NCBI RefSeq assembly: GCF_004359985.1
Contig: NZ_SMRO01000001.1
Span: forward strand, 1,960,193-2,024,192
Direction: 5' to 3'
From: Paraburkholderia flava
GTDB lineage: Bacteria; Pseudomonadota; Gammaproteobacteria; Burkholderiales; Burkholderiaceae
Length of the DNA stretch: 64,000 nt
The position numbers were made by a program, and so were the translations under genes. Under the pieces are notes generated by a model. It had not been told where the DNA came from. It was given only the letters and a program-made list of their open reading frames with translations, and did not search any database. This document shows, piece by piece, positions 18,716-26,827 of this stretch. Within the stretch, counting starts at the first letter, position 1, and the number at the start of each line of letters is the position of its first letter.

Positions 18716-18872
18716 CGCGTTGCGGGACCGCGCCCAGCATCAGACCATTCGCCGCACAACGCAGACACTCGCGAAGGCACTCCCCGCACATGCAAAGGCC
18801 GAGCCGCCGATCTCGTAGCGCGTTGCGTCACCGCCCGGCATCGAACGATTCGCCGCGCAACGCAGACGCATA
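18665..18872 (+). repeat. Degenerate tandem duplication of a gene 3' end, including the stop codon
   Basis: Two diverged copies with a period of 103 bases. Anchors are CTCGCGAAG at 18665 and 18768, GTAGCG at 18712 and 18815 (the first containing the TAG of the upstream gene), and ATTCGCCGC followed by CAACGCAGAC near 18747 and 18850. The second copy still reads TLAKALPAHAKAEPPIS-stop, against TLAKNAPHRAGAEPPIL-stop in the gene. It therefore looks like the 3' remnant of a second allele rather than random intergenic DNA. Confidence 0.75.
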
Positions 18873-18890
18873 ACGCAGACACACAGCGTG

Positions 18891-19823
18891 CTACCTCGTA
18901 CGCTTGTGCCTGCGAGCGCCCGTCGCCCCCGTCTGTGTTCCGAGCGCAGCCCGCCCCAGTTCGACAATCCTTGCCGACAACTTCTCCAGCCTCGGCGACT
19001 GCACCTTCCACGCATGCCAGTACAACTCGACGTCGGTCGGCTGACGCGGCGCGAGATCGACGAGTTCGCCGCGCTCCACCGCCGCGCCGAACTCCAGCTC
19101 CGGCACCATCCCATATGCGAGGCCACGCTGGATCGCCATGTAGCGCGGCCCCGGTGCGGGCACGTAATGGCAGGGATACGCATCCGGCGGCAGGCCGAAG
19201 CGGGTCTCCAGAAAACGCGCCTGCAACGCGTCCTTGCGTGACGACAGGATCACCGGCGCGTGTCGTGCCGCGTCGCGTGTGAAGCCACCCGAGAACCAGT
19301 GCTCGACAAACGCTGCCGACGCGACGAGCCGGTAACGCATCGCGCCGAGCCGCTCGGCGACGCAGCCGCGCATCGGCGCGGGTTCGGTCGTGATGCAGCC
19401 GATCGCGAGTCCCGATGCGAGCAACGCATGCGTGTGGTCCTGATCGTCGACGGTGAGGTCGAGCAGCACGTTCTCTTTCAGCAGCACGTCGGCGAGCGCG
19501 GGGAAGAACCACGTCGACAGCGTGTCCGCGTTGACTGCCGCTGCGACGTTCAGCAGTGCGTCGTTCGCGCCGGCTAGATCGCTCGCGAAATCGTCTTCCA
19601 GCAATGCAGTGCGCCGCAGATACTGCAGCAGCCGCTGGCCCATCGGCGTCGCGCGGCATGGCCGCGTGCGCACGACGAGCGGCGTGCCGAGCCGCGTTTC
19701 GAGCGCACGCACGCGCTGCGAAATCGCCGACGACGTGACATTGAGACGCGCACCGGCCTGCTCGAAGCTGCCGGTTTCGATGACGGCGCGAACCGCCGCA
19801 GTCTGACGGGGATCGAGGTCCAC
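18891..19823 (-). CDS. argP: LysR-family regulator, ArgP-like
   Basis: A 310-residue LysR regulator of the ArgP/IciA subfamily. The features are the N-terminal LDPRQTAAVRAVIETGSFEQAG, the HTH LNVTSSAISQRVRALETRLG, RTRPCRATPMGQRLLQYLRR, and the effector domain motifs NADTLSTWFFPAL and DDQDHT, which are typical of ArgP. ArgP normally controls arginine/lysine export (argO/lysE) in response to lysine and arginine. No exporter is adjacent here: the divergent gene is a tautomerase. The basic C-terminal tail (GARRHKRTR) is not part of the family core. The subfamily call is sound, the regulon is unknown. Confidence 0.82.
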   Translation of the reverse strand: MDLDPRQTAAVRAVIETGSFEQAGARLNVTSSAISQRVRALETRLGTPLVVRTRPCRATPMGQRLLQYLRRTALLEDDFASDLAGANDALLNVAAAVNADTLSTWFFPALADVLLKENVLLDLTVDDQDHTHALLASGLAIGCITTEPAPMRGCVAERLGAMRYRLVASAAFVEHWFSGGFTRDAARHAPVILSSRKDALQARFLETRFGLPPDAYPCHYVPAPGPRYMAIQRGLAYGMVPELEFGAAVERGELVDLAPRQPTDVELYWHAWKVQSPRLEKLSARIVELGRAALGTQTGATGARRHKRTR

Positions 19824-19921
19824 TGAATGCCTTGCGTTGAACGCTTCATGAGCGACCCTCTATTATGGAGGACCCGCCCGACCGGGCGGCCCGAAACCGT
19901 TTCGATGCCTCGGAGAATGCC

Positions 19922-20305
19922 GTGCCCTTTTCCCGTATCGCATTACGTGCCGGCAAGCCGGCCCCTTATCGTCAGGCGCTGATGGACGGCATTCAGCGCG
20001 CACTGGTCGCCACCTTCAACGTGCCGGAAGACGACCGCTTCATGATCGTGTCCGAGCACGACGAAGCCGGCCTCTCGTTCGACCGCAACTATCCGGGCAT
20101 CGCGCGCAGCGACGACTTCGTGCTGATCCAGATCACCGTGAGCAACACGCGCACGCTCGAGCAGAAGAAGGCGCTGTTCCGGCGCATCGCCGACGAACTC
20201 GCGGAAAGTCCCGGCGTGCGTCAGGAGGATGTCTTCATCAACCTTGTCGAGGTAGTGAAGGAGAACTGGTCGTTCGGCAACGGCATCGCGCAGTACGCGA
20301 CCTAG
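19922..20305 (+). CDS. Tautomerase family protein
   Basis: A 127-residue tautomerase-superfamily protein of the longer two-module type. I chose the GTG at 19922, with GGAG at 19911-19914 in front. This puts Pro directly after the initiator (PFSRIALRAGKPAPYRQ), as required for the catalytic N-terminal proline of this superfamily after Met removal. The longer frame from 19865 would bury that Pro. Other family features are DGIQRALVATFNVPEDDRF and EDVFINLVEVVKENWSFGNG. Substrate unknown. It is divergent from the ArgP-like regulator, so it may be one of its targets. Confidence 0.85.
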   Translation: MPFSRIALRAGKPAPYRQALMDGIQRALVATFNVPEDDRFMIVSEHDEAGLSFDRNYPGIARSDDFVLIQITVSNTRTLEQKKALFRRIADELAESPGVRQEDVFINLVEVVKENWSFGNGIAQYAT

Positions 20306-20418
20306 ACTGTCGGGTCTGAAAGGCGCCGTTAGGCGTGGTTCGTGTACGATAAAACGTGTCTCGCGGATGGCCGGCTCGCGGCGCTTGCGCCGGGCCGTCC
20401 ACCGCACACGGAGCGTTC

Positions 20419-22038
20419 ATGACCCGCGTTTTTGAACTCGTGCTCGATATCCCAGCTGCTGCTGCACATGACTGGGCCGCCGCGCGCGTCCATCGTCGCC
20501 GCGACGAAACGGCGGCGCAACCCGATGCGTCGATCGTCGCGGCGCTCGCCGCATTGCCTGCAATGAAGCGCCGGCGCCGCAGCGAAGCGCGGCTCGCGGT
20601 GCATGGCTTCGATGCGAAGGGCGTGCTCGGCGTAGCGGGCTGGCGGCTCGCGATCGAAACATCTGACGTGGGGCGACGCGCCGTTGCCGTGCACGGCAAA
20701 CTGCACGCGCCTGCGATCACGATTCGCGATGCGGCGTTTCAGGCGGCGCTCGATGTCGACGTCGATGCCGGCGATGCGCTCAACGCATTGCCTGTTGCGC
20801 TCTTCGATTCCGCTCCTTCCGCACTCGCATCGATACTCGACGAAGCGGGCGCGCTCGAACGCACCGTATCGTTCGGATGCACGCGCACACGCTGGTCGCT
20901 GCCGACGCAATACGCGGTTCCCGTCGACGTCGTATTCGTACGAATCGATGCACTGGGTGACGACCCGGCGTCGGTCCGCGAAATTCATCTGACTACACCG
21001 ATCCCCGTCGATCCACCGGCAGGTCACGACACCGACGCGCAACGCGTGCTCTTCGAACTCGCACGCGATATCGCCGCCGCATTGCCTGCGTTCGCGGTGC
21101 TCGACGGCGCCGTCGAACGTGCGAGCCGCGGCGAAGTCGTGAGCAAACATGTGCCGGTGTATGCATTGCCTGTCGATCTGGACGGCAACGCGACGCAGCG
21201 CGCCGCGTTGCTCGCGATCGGCTGGAATCTCGCGCACCACTGGCTCGGCAACGAAGCCGGTGTGCGCGATGCGGCGAGCGTCGACTTCGTGCATCAGATG
21301 CGCGTCGCGCAGCGTCGCCTGAAGACCGCGATGCGGTTGTTCCGCGACTGGCAGGACGACGCGTGGACGACGCGGATCGCGCCGGGGCTCAAGTGGCTCG
21401 GCGATCTGCTCGGCGATGCGCGCGACTGGGATGTGTTCGTCGATTCGACGCTGCCCGATCTGAGCGCCGCCGATGGCGATGCGGCCCGCTGGTCCGCGAC
21501 ACGCGAAGTGGCGAATGCGCGCCGGCTCGCGTTACGCGCCGGCGTGCAGCAGGCGCTCGCGTCGCCGCGCTATGCATGGCTCGTGCTTGAATGGCTCGAG
21601 TGGCAGGGCGCGTTGATGAAAGACAACGCGCGCGTGCTGCCCGAGTCGGCCGGACAGACACTACGCAAACACGCGAAGAAAAGCGTGCGCAAGGCATACG
21701 AAAAACTCGCGGCGGCACCGAAGCTCACGACGCTCGACGATGCATCGCGACATCGCGAACGGATTCGCGCGAAACGGCTGCGCTACACGCTCGAATTTCT
21801 CGCGCCGCTCGCGACGAAGAAAACGCGTGTCGAAGTGGCGAAGACGTTGTCGCGGATGCAGGGCGTGCTCGGCGACGGCAACGATGCGGCGGTCGCGCTG
21901 GGCTTTCTCGAGCAGCTCCACGTGGACGCGTATCAACTGGGTTTTGCGCGCGGCTGGTGCGAAGCGGCGAAGCGCTATACCGCGCGGGAAGGTGAACGGC
22001 TGCTGCGTCAGCTGGGCAAGCCCAAACTCGATGGTTAA
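20419..22038 (+). CDS. CHAD domain protein (divergent CYTH-like N-terminus)
   Basis: A 539-residue protein. The C-terminal half (from about residue 270) is a CHAD domain, a helical His/Arg/Lys-rich fold that binds polyphosphate: VDFVHQMRVAQRRLKTAMRLFRDW, LLGDARDWDVFVD, RHRERIRAKRLRYTLEFLAPL and MQGVLGDGNDAAVALGFLEQL. The first part should be the CYTH-like triphosphate-tunnel domain that usually precedes CHAD, but the ExExK signature is not clear, so it may be divergent or inactive. CHAD proteins are often associated with polyphosphate granules. The 3' end overlaps that of the convergent PAP2 gene by 4 bases (shared TTAA). Confidence 0.85.
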   Translation: MTRVFELVLDIPAAAAHDWAAARVHRRRDETAAQPDASIVAALAALPAMKRRRRSEARLAVHGFDAKGVLGVAGWRLAIETSDVGRRAVAVHGKLHAPAITIRDAAFQAALDVDVDAGDALNALPVALFDSAPSALASILDEAGALERTVSFGCTRTRWSLPTQYAVPVDVVFVRIDALGDDPASVREIHLTTPIPVDPPAGHDTDAQRVLFELARDIAAALPAFAVLDGAVERASRGEVVSKHVPVYALPVDLDGNATQRAALLAIGWNLAHHWLGNEAGVRDAASVDFVHQMRVAQRRLKTAMRLFRDWQDDAWTTRIAPGLKWLGDLLGDARDWDVFVDSTLPDLSAADGDAARWSATREVANARRLALRAGVQQALASPRYAWLVLEWLEWQGALMKDNARVLPESAGQTLRKHAKKSVRKAYEKLAAAPKLTTLDDASRHRERIRAKRLRYTLEFLAPLATKKTRVEVAKTLSRMQGVLGDGNDAAVALGFLEQLHVDAYQLGFARGWCEAAKRYTAREGERLLRQLGKPKLDG

Positions 22039-22736
22039 GCTTTCGACGAGACCGGCGGCGACAGCATGTTGAGCGTCTGCGAGACGGGCGCGCCGGTGGG
22101 CCGCGCGTCATGGCCCGCCTTCCAGCGTGCGCGGACGAACGGACGGTCATGTCCGGACACCTTCAGCGCGAGATGCGTGACCCAGCGATGCGTCGGCACC
22201 TGCACGTTATGCAGTGCGAACGCGAGGATCGCGAGACTGATCGTGACTGCTGCCGCGGACAGCCGGCCCGGCGCCGCATGCCACGATCCGCGGATGAACA
22301 CGAGCGCGGTCAACGCACCCACCAGACAACCGGTGATCGCTTCGGACGGTGAATGCGCGTCGAGCACGACCCGCGAGAACGCGACCGCGACGCCTACGCC
22401 GAGACCGCACAGCACACCGGCCATCCGGATGGCCGGCCGCGCAGGCAGCAGCACGAGGAAGAACGCGACCGGGTAGACGGCGGTCGACAGCATCGCGTGG
22501 CCGCTCAAACCCGTGAAGTCCCATACCCGCACGCCGACGCCCCAGCCGAGAAACGCCAGCTTGGTCACCGTGACGAGCGCGACCGCGACGCCGAGCAGCA
22601 GCAGCCAGGCGGCCGCCATCCGCCACGAGTAGCCGAACGCGAGCCACAGGGCGATTGCGACGGCGAGCGGCAACGTGAGACCGGCGCCGCCGAAGCTCGT
22701 GATTGAGTACCAAAGATGGGTGGGCAAATCAGGCAT
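22035..22736 (-). CDS. PAP2-family phosphatase
   Basis: A 233-residue membrane protein with five or six hydrophobic segments. PAP2 motif 2 is visible as GLSGHAMLSTAVYP, and motif 3 as SRVVLDAHSPSE (SRxxLxAHxxxE, with Glu where Asp is usual). Motif 1 (KxxxxxxRP) is not obvious, so catalytic competence is uncertain. PAP2 enzymes hydrolyse lipid phosphates or pyrophosphates at the membrane. The start is the ATG at 22734-22736 (MPDLPTHLWYSITSFGG). It is convergent with, and overlaps by 4 bases, the CHAD gene, and divergent from the esterase gene. Confidence 0.82.
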   Translation of the reverse strand: MPDLPTHLWYSITSFGGAGLTLPLAVAIALWLAFGYSWRMAAAWLLLLGVAVALVTVTKLAFLGWGVGVRVWDFTGLSGHAMLSTAVYPVAFFLVLLPARPAIRMAGVLCGLGVGVAVAFSRVVLDAHSPSEAITGCLVGALTALVFIRGSWHAAPGRLSAAAVTISLAILAFALHNVQVPTHRWVTHLALKVSGHDRPFVRARWKAGHDARPTGAPVSQTLNMLSPPVSSKA

Positions 22737-22931
22737 GGATGCGATGCGACAGGGGCCGCGTAAAATCAACCGGGTAACAGGATCAACGCGCGAGCCGGCA
22801 GTCGGGCAGACAACACGTCAAATATCTATCGCAAGTATAAACGGCGCAACGCACCCGACTATGCGCCGACGTGCCGAACCGGACATAAACCGGTGTGGCA
22901 AGCGACCACCATCGCACGGAAAATGATGCTA

Positions 22932-22946
22932 TTGTGCATTGCACAA
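22932..22946. promoter_or_regulatory. Perfect palindrome upstream of PHB-depolymerase-like gene
   Basis: TTGTGCATTGCACAA is a perfect dyad (7-base arms around one T), 60 bases before the esterase ATG. It overlaps a -10-like TATTGT (22930-22935), a position suited to repression. The TGCA-N-TGCA core resembles my recollection of sites for PhaR-type polyhydroxyalkanoate regulators, which would suit the downstream gene, but this link is inference. Confidence 0.5.
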
Positions 22947-23005
22947 ACACATCGATGTTCCGGAGCGAACCCATTGGGTCTCGGTCCCTTTTTGCGAGGT
23001 ACACG

Positions 23006-24175
23006 ATGGCAAAAAGTCTGACGAAGCTCTGGCTGGGCGGGCTCAAGCGCCTGCTGGCGGTGCAGACCGAGTACGCCGAGGCGGCCACGAAAAAGCGCAA
23101 ACCGAGGCGCCCGGCCCGGCCGAAACCGGTCGCGAAGCCGTCGGCGAAGGTGCGGACACCGTCCGCACGCGCGAAGGCGCCGCCGGCTGCGCGTGAATCG
23201 CGGGTTCGCCCGCGCGCGGCGGCCTGGGCGAGCGGCACGTGGACCCGATCGTTCCATTCGGCGCCGGTTGCAGCCGGGCGGCTGGTCAATCATCTGCAGT
23301 ACGGGCTCTACATTCCTGCGGGCCATCCGCTCGCGCACATGCCGCTGGTCGTGATGCTGCACGGCTGCAAACAATCCATCGACGAATTCGCCGAAGGCAC
23401 GCGGATGAACCTGCTCGCCGACCGGTTCGGCTTCGCGGTCGTCTATCCCGAGCAATCGAAACACGCGCACGCCCATCGCTGCTGGCACTGGTACGACGCA
23501 AGCGATCACGCGGGCGGTGCGGAGATGCGCGCGGTCGTGTCGCTGGTCGACGCACTCGTCGCCGAGCATGAGTTCGACGGCGAACGGGTCTATGTCGCGG
23601 GGCTGTCGGCGGGCGCGGGGCTGGCGGCACTGCTCGCGGTGCATTTTCCGCAGCGCTTCGCGGCGGTCGCGCTGCATTCCGGGACCGCGTTCGGCGAAGC
23701 GCATTCCGGTATCGCCGGCATGGACGTGATGCGGCGCGGGACGCGCCAGGATCCGGTCGAACTGATCGACCAGGCCGTCGACGTCGCCGCGTACCCCGGC
23801 ATGCCGGCCATCATCTTTCAGGGCGACACCGACCGCGTCGTCGCGCCGGTCAACGCGGACCAGCTCGCGATGCAGTTCGCGCGGCTGAACGGCCTCATCG
23901 ATGCGCAAGGTCAGCCGAAAGCCGGCGAAGTGCGCGAGGACCGCAAGGCCGGCGTCCTGACACGGGATTATCTGAAGGGCGGCCGGCGTATCGTCCGGTT
24001 GTGCCGGGTGACGGGTTTGTCGCATGCGTGGAGCGGCGGCGACGATGCGGTGCCGTTCCACTCGTCGAAGGGGCCGGATGCGACCGGACTGATCTGGGAG
24101 TTCTTCAAGCATCAGCGTCGGGTGGGTGCCGCAGCGGAATTCGCGGGCGCCGGGGCTTTGCCGTCCGGCGCGTGA
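23006..24175 (+). CDS. PHB depolymerase family esterase
   Basis: A 389-residue alpha/beta hydrolase of the poly(3-hydroxybutyrate) depolymerase family (intracellular type, no signal peptide). Residues 30-75 are a Lys/Pro/Ala-rich linker. The hydrolase core begins at LQYGLYIPAGHPL. Catalytic elements are the oxyanion region MLHGCKQS, the lipase box GLSAGAG with the nucleophile Ser, Asp in FQGDTDRVV and His in TGLSHAWSGGD. The start ATG at 23006 has GAGG (22995-22998) in front and gives the N-terminus MAKSLTKLWLGG, a hydrophobic helix common in this group. The family acts on short-chain hydroxyalkanoate polymers or oligomers. Substrate not proven. Confidence 0.88.
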   Translation: MAKSLTKLWLGGLKRLLAVQTEYAEAATKKRKPRRPARPKPVAKPSAKVRTPSARAKAPPAARESRVRPRAAAWASGTWTRSFHSAPVAAGRLVNHLQYGLYIPAGHPLAHMPLVVMLHGCKQSIDEFAEGTRMNLLADRFGFAVVYPEQSKHAHAHRCWHWYDASDHAGGAEMRAVVSLVDALVAEHEFDGERVYVAGLSAGAGLAALLAVHFPQRFAAVALHSGTAFGEAHSGIAGMDVMRRGTRQDPVELIDQAVDVAAYPGMPAIIFQGDTDRVVAPVNADQLAMQFARLNGLIDAQGQPKAGEVREDRKAGVLTRDYLKGGRRIVRLCRVTGLSHAWSGGDDAVPFHSSKGPDATGLIWEFFKHQRRVGAAAEFAGAGALPSGA

Positions 24176-24240
24176 GGGCGCCCGGAATCGGTAGAAGAGG
24201 CACTCGAAAGAAGGGGCTGGCAATAAACTAGGGTTTTCCC

Positions 24241-24275
24241 TATAATACGGGTTATTGCCTAGGTGTAAACACCTA
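24241..24275 (+). promoter_or_regulatory. Promoter -10 and downstream dyad of the DUF3563 gene
   Basis: TATAAT (24241-24246) forms the -10 element. A -35 is weak (CTGGCA at 24216, 19 bases away). Immediately downstream, over the expected transcription start, is TAGGTGTAAACACCTA (24260-24275), with 7-base arms around AA. A repressor bound there would block initiation. It could also be a short 5' hairpin in the mRNA. Confidence 0.55.
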
Positions 24276-24293
24276 ACTCCCTGAGAGCCAATC

Positions 24294-24470
24294 ATGTACC
24301 TGCTGAGCCGCCTGTTCCTGTTCCTGACGAAGTCGTCCGATGTGATGGCCAAAGAGCGTAACGACGCATATCTGGCCGAAGCCACCGATCTCTACGACCT
24401 CGAGTTCCGCATGCGCAAGCTGGATCGCGAAGCGGTGACGCGTCATCCGTCCTGGATGAACCAGTTCTAA
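24294..24470 (+). CDS. Small DUF3563-type protein (58 residues)
   Basis: A 58-residue gene. It starts MYLLSRLFLFLTKSSDVM and continues with acidic/amphipathic ERNDAYLAEATDLYDLEFRM, ending HPSWMNQF. I recognise this as the DUF3563 family of very short proteins common in Burkholderia. The N-terminal hydrophobic helix, the YLAEATDLYDLE stretch and the basic RKLDREA are its hallmarks. Function unknown. A strong TATAAT and a dyad precede it. The stop is only 2 bases from the stop of the convergent photolyase gene, so no terminator separates them. Confidence 0.85.
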   Translation: MYLLSRLFLFLTKSSDVMAKERNDAYLAEATDLYDLEFRMRKLDREAVTRHPSWMNQF

Positions 24471-24472
24471 AT

Positions 24473-25972
24473 TTATTTGCCGAAGCGCGCGAGTGTTCGC
24501 TGCCGCGCGTCGGCATGGTCGATGACAGGCTGCGGGTAGTGCTCGCCGAGCACCACGCCCCATTCAGCAAGCTGTTCCGCGTCTGCCTGCCACGGCGCGT
24601 GCACCCACTTCGGTGGCACGTTCTCGAGCTGCGGCAGATAGCGCTTGATGAAGCGCCCTTGCGGGTCGAACTTTTCCGACTGCGTGACCGGGTTGAAAAT
24701 CCGGAACCACGGCTGCGCATCGCATCCCGTCGATGCCGCCCATTGCCAGCCGCCGTTGTTCGCCGCGAAGTCGAAGTCGTTCAGTCGCGCGGCGAAGTAA
24801 CGTTCCCCGCGCCGCCAGTCGATACCCAGATCCTTCACGAGAAAGCTCGCCGTCACCATCCGTAGACGGTTATGCATGTAGCCGGTCTGGTTGATCTGCA
24901 GCATCGCTGCATCGATGAGCGGATAGCCGGTGCGTCCCTCGCACCACGCCGCGAACGCGGCATCGGCTGCCGCGCCCGTCTCCCATCGCAAGTCATCGTA
25001 TTCCGTCTTGAACGACGCGCCCTCCGCGAGTCGCGGATGATGCGCGAGCACCATGAAGTAAAAGTCCCGCCAGATGAGTTCCGACAGCCACGTCGCGGCG
25101 CCGCGCCCGTCGGGCTGCAACGACTGTTCGTAGGCGGCACGCGCGAGCGTGCGGATCGACACCGTGCCGAAGCGCAGATGCACGGACAGATAACTCGGTC
25201 CCTTCGCTGCGGGAAAATCGCGGCGCTCGTCGTAGCTGTCGATCCGCGACTGAAAATCCTCGAAGAGTTGCTGCGCGCCGCTCATGCCGGCCGGTAGTTT
25301 CAGGTCGGCGAAATTGCTCGGAGAAAAGCCCAGCGATGCGAGCGTCGGTAGTCTACGAGCGACCCCGCGAGGCGGTGCGGCGAGTGAGCCAACATAAGCG
25401 TCGACCGGGTAGGGCTTCAGGTCGAATGCGGTGACCGCTTTCAGCCACGCGTTCCGGTACGGCGTGAACACGCTGAACGGCTTCTGCTGACCTGTGAGAA
25501 TCTCATCCCGCTCGAAGACCACCTGATCCTTGAACGTCAGCAGTGCGCGGTCGGCCTCGGCGAGCGATTCGCGCACGTGCTCATCGCGTGCGATGGCCGC
25601 AGGCTCATAGTCGTGGTTCGCGAACACCGCATCGACGCTGAGCTTCTCCGCCAGCGCGGGAATGGCTTCGCGCGGGTCGTCGTGCAACACGATCAGACCG
25701 CCGCCGTGTTGCCGCAGCCAGTCGTCGAGTTCGGCGAGCGATGCCAGAATGAATTCGACGCGCCGGTCTTCTGCAGGCCGTTCGGGCGTCGTGCGTTGCC
25801 ATTCGTCGACGAGCGGTTGCAGGATCGTCGTGTCGAACACGAATGCGCACCACACCTTGCGGCAATGCTTGAGCGCGTAGTACAGCGCGGCGTGATCGCT
25901 GCCGCGCAGGTCGCGGCGAAACCACACGAGGCCGGTGTCGAAATCGTTAGCGACGTGGGGAGTACGCGTCAT
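24473..25972 (-). CDS. phrB: Deoxyribodipyrimidine photolyase (class I CPD photolyase)
   Basis: A 499-residue flavoprotein that repairs cyclobutane pyrimidine dimers using light. The N-terminal alpha/beta antenna domain starts at LVWFRRDLRGSDHAALYYAL. The C-terminal FAD/DNA-binding domain has TWLSELIWRDFYFMVLAHHP, EGRTGYPLIDAAMLQI, GYMHNRLRMVTASFLVKDL, and the signature NNGGWQWAASTGCDAQPWFR followed by FNPVTQSEKFDPQG. All expected blocks are present at full length. I chose the ATG at 25970-25972 (MTRTPHVANDFD). The longer frame begins 39 bases upstream without conserved residues. The membrane protein gene at 26015 lies just upstream in the same direction. Confidence 0.94.
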   Translation of the reverse strand: MTRTPHVANDFDTGLVWFRRDLRGSDHAALYYALKHCRKVWCAFVFDTTILQPLVDEWQRTTPERPAEDRRVEFILASLAELDDWLRQHGGGLIVLHDDPREAIPALAEKLSVDAVFANHDYEPAAIARDEHVRESLAEADRALLTFKDQVVFERDEILTGQQKPFSVFTPYRNAWLKAVTAFDLKPYPVDAYVGSLAAPPRGVARRLPTLASLGFSPSNFADLKLPAGMSGAQQLFEDFQSRIDSYDERRDFPAAKGPSYLSVHLRFGTVSIRTLARAAYEQSLQPDGRGAATWLSELIWRDFYFMVLAHHPRLAEGASFKTEYDDLRWETGAAADAAFAAWCEGRTGYPLIDAAMLQINQTGYMHNRLRMVTASFLVKDLGIDWRRGERYFAARLNDFDFAANNGGWQWAASTGCDAQPWFRIFNPVTQSEKFDPQGRFIKRYLPQLENVPPKWVHAPWQADAEQLAEWGVVLGEHYPQPVIDHADARQRTLARFGK

Positions 25973-26014
25973 CGTTGGTCGGGTTTTTATCGAGGATGAC
26001 GCGCGATACAACGC

Positions 26015-26827
26015 TTACGCCGGCGGCGTGGTGGGCAGGTCGGGCGCATCGGCGGCAGGCGGCGGCACGCCGAAGCAGCCGCGATACGTCGCATAGAACG
26101 AGCAGTAGATCATCGTCATCACGACGATCGACGCGGGCAACAGCACGGCGGGTGCGAATCCGAGCATGCCGAGCGCCTGCATCAGGAAAGACAGTCCAAG
26201 CGATACGGTGATGGTCACCGCGAACCACAGCGCGCCATACACGATGAACGCGGTGCGATTGCGCCAGCAGCTGACGACGCTGAAGAACATCGCTTTCATC
26301 GGCGGCACGTCGTGCCACGCACACAGAATCGGCGAGAACCAGAACAGCATCGCGACCGGCACGTAGATCGCGAACGCGGTCAGTGCAGCAAGCGACAGGT
26401 TGCTGTTCATGATCGTTTTCTCGTCGAGATCGCCGGTGCCGAGCATCAGATGCAGCAGCACGCCACCGTCGGCGAACGTCGACGCGAGCAGCACGAGCGT
26501 CATCGCGACGATATACAGCGCCCCGAGCAGGAACAGTCGCCGCGCGGCGATGTTCCCGTACGAACGGAAGCCGTCGATGAGAATGGTCGGGAACACCGGC
26601 TTGCCGGCGATCGTGTCGCGGCACGCGGCCATGAAGCCGACCGCGACGCCCGGCACGAACACGAGCGGCAGCGCGGCGCCGATCAGCGGGATCTGTGCGA
26701 TCAGCGTCATCACGAGCAGATACGCGAAGAACAGCGTCAGGAACGCGAGCGGGTTCTTGCGAAACAGCCAGATGCCCTGGCGGAACCACACATAGCCGGT
26801 CTTCGCGGGGACTTCGATCAATTGCAT
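26015..26827 (-). CDS. BPSS1780-family membrane protein
   Basis: A 270-residue integral membrane protein beginning [20 protein letters not shown] and followed by [20 protein letters not shown]. It has about six membrane segments, including [37 protein letters not shown] and [18 protein letters not shown]. The conserved N-terminus and the [13 protein letters not shown] and [15 protein letters not shown] motifs identify the BPSS1780 family, which is restricted to beta-proteobacteria and has unknown function. The start overlaps the last codons of thrB (26818-26827), so the two are co-translated. This pairing suggests a shared transcript rather than a shared pathway. Confidence 0.88.
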   Translation of the reverse strand: MQLIEVPAKTGYVWFRQGIWLFRKNPLAFLTLFFAYLLVMTLIAQIPLIGAALPLVFVPGVAVGFMAACRDTIAGKPVFPTILIDGFRSYGNIAARRLFLLGALYIVAMTLVLLASTFADGGVLLHLMLGTGDLDEKTIMNSNLSLAALTAFAIYVPVAMLFWFSPILCAWHDVPPMKAMFFSVVSCWRNRTAFIVYGALWFAVTITVSLGLSFLMQALGMLGFAPAVLLPASIVVMTMIYCSFYATYRGCFGVPPPAADAPDLPTTPPA

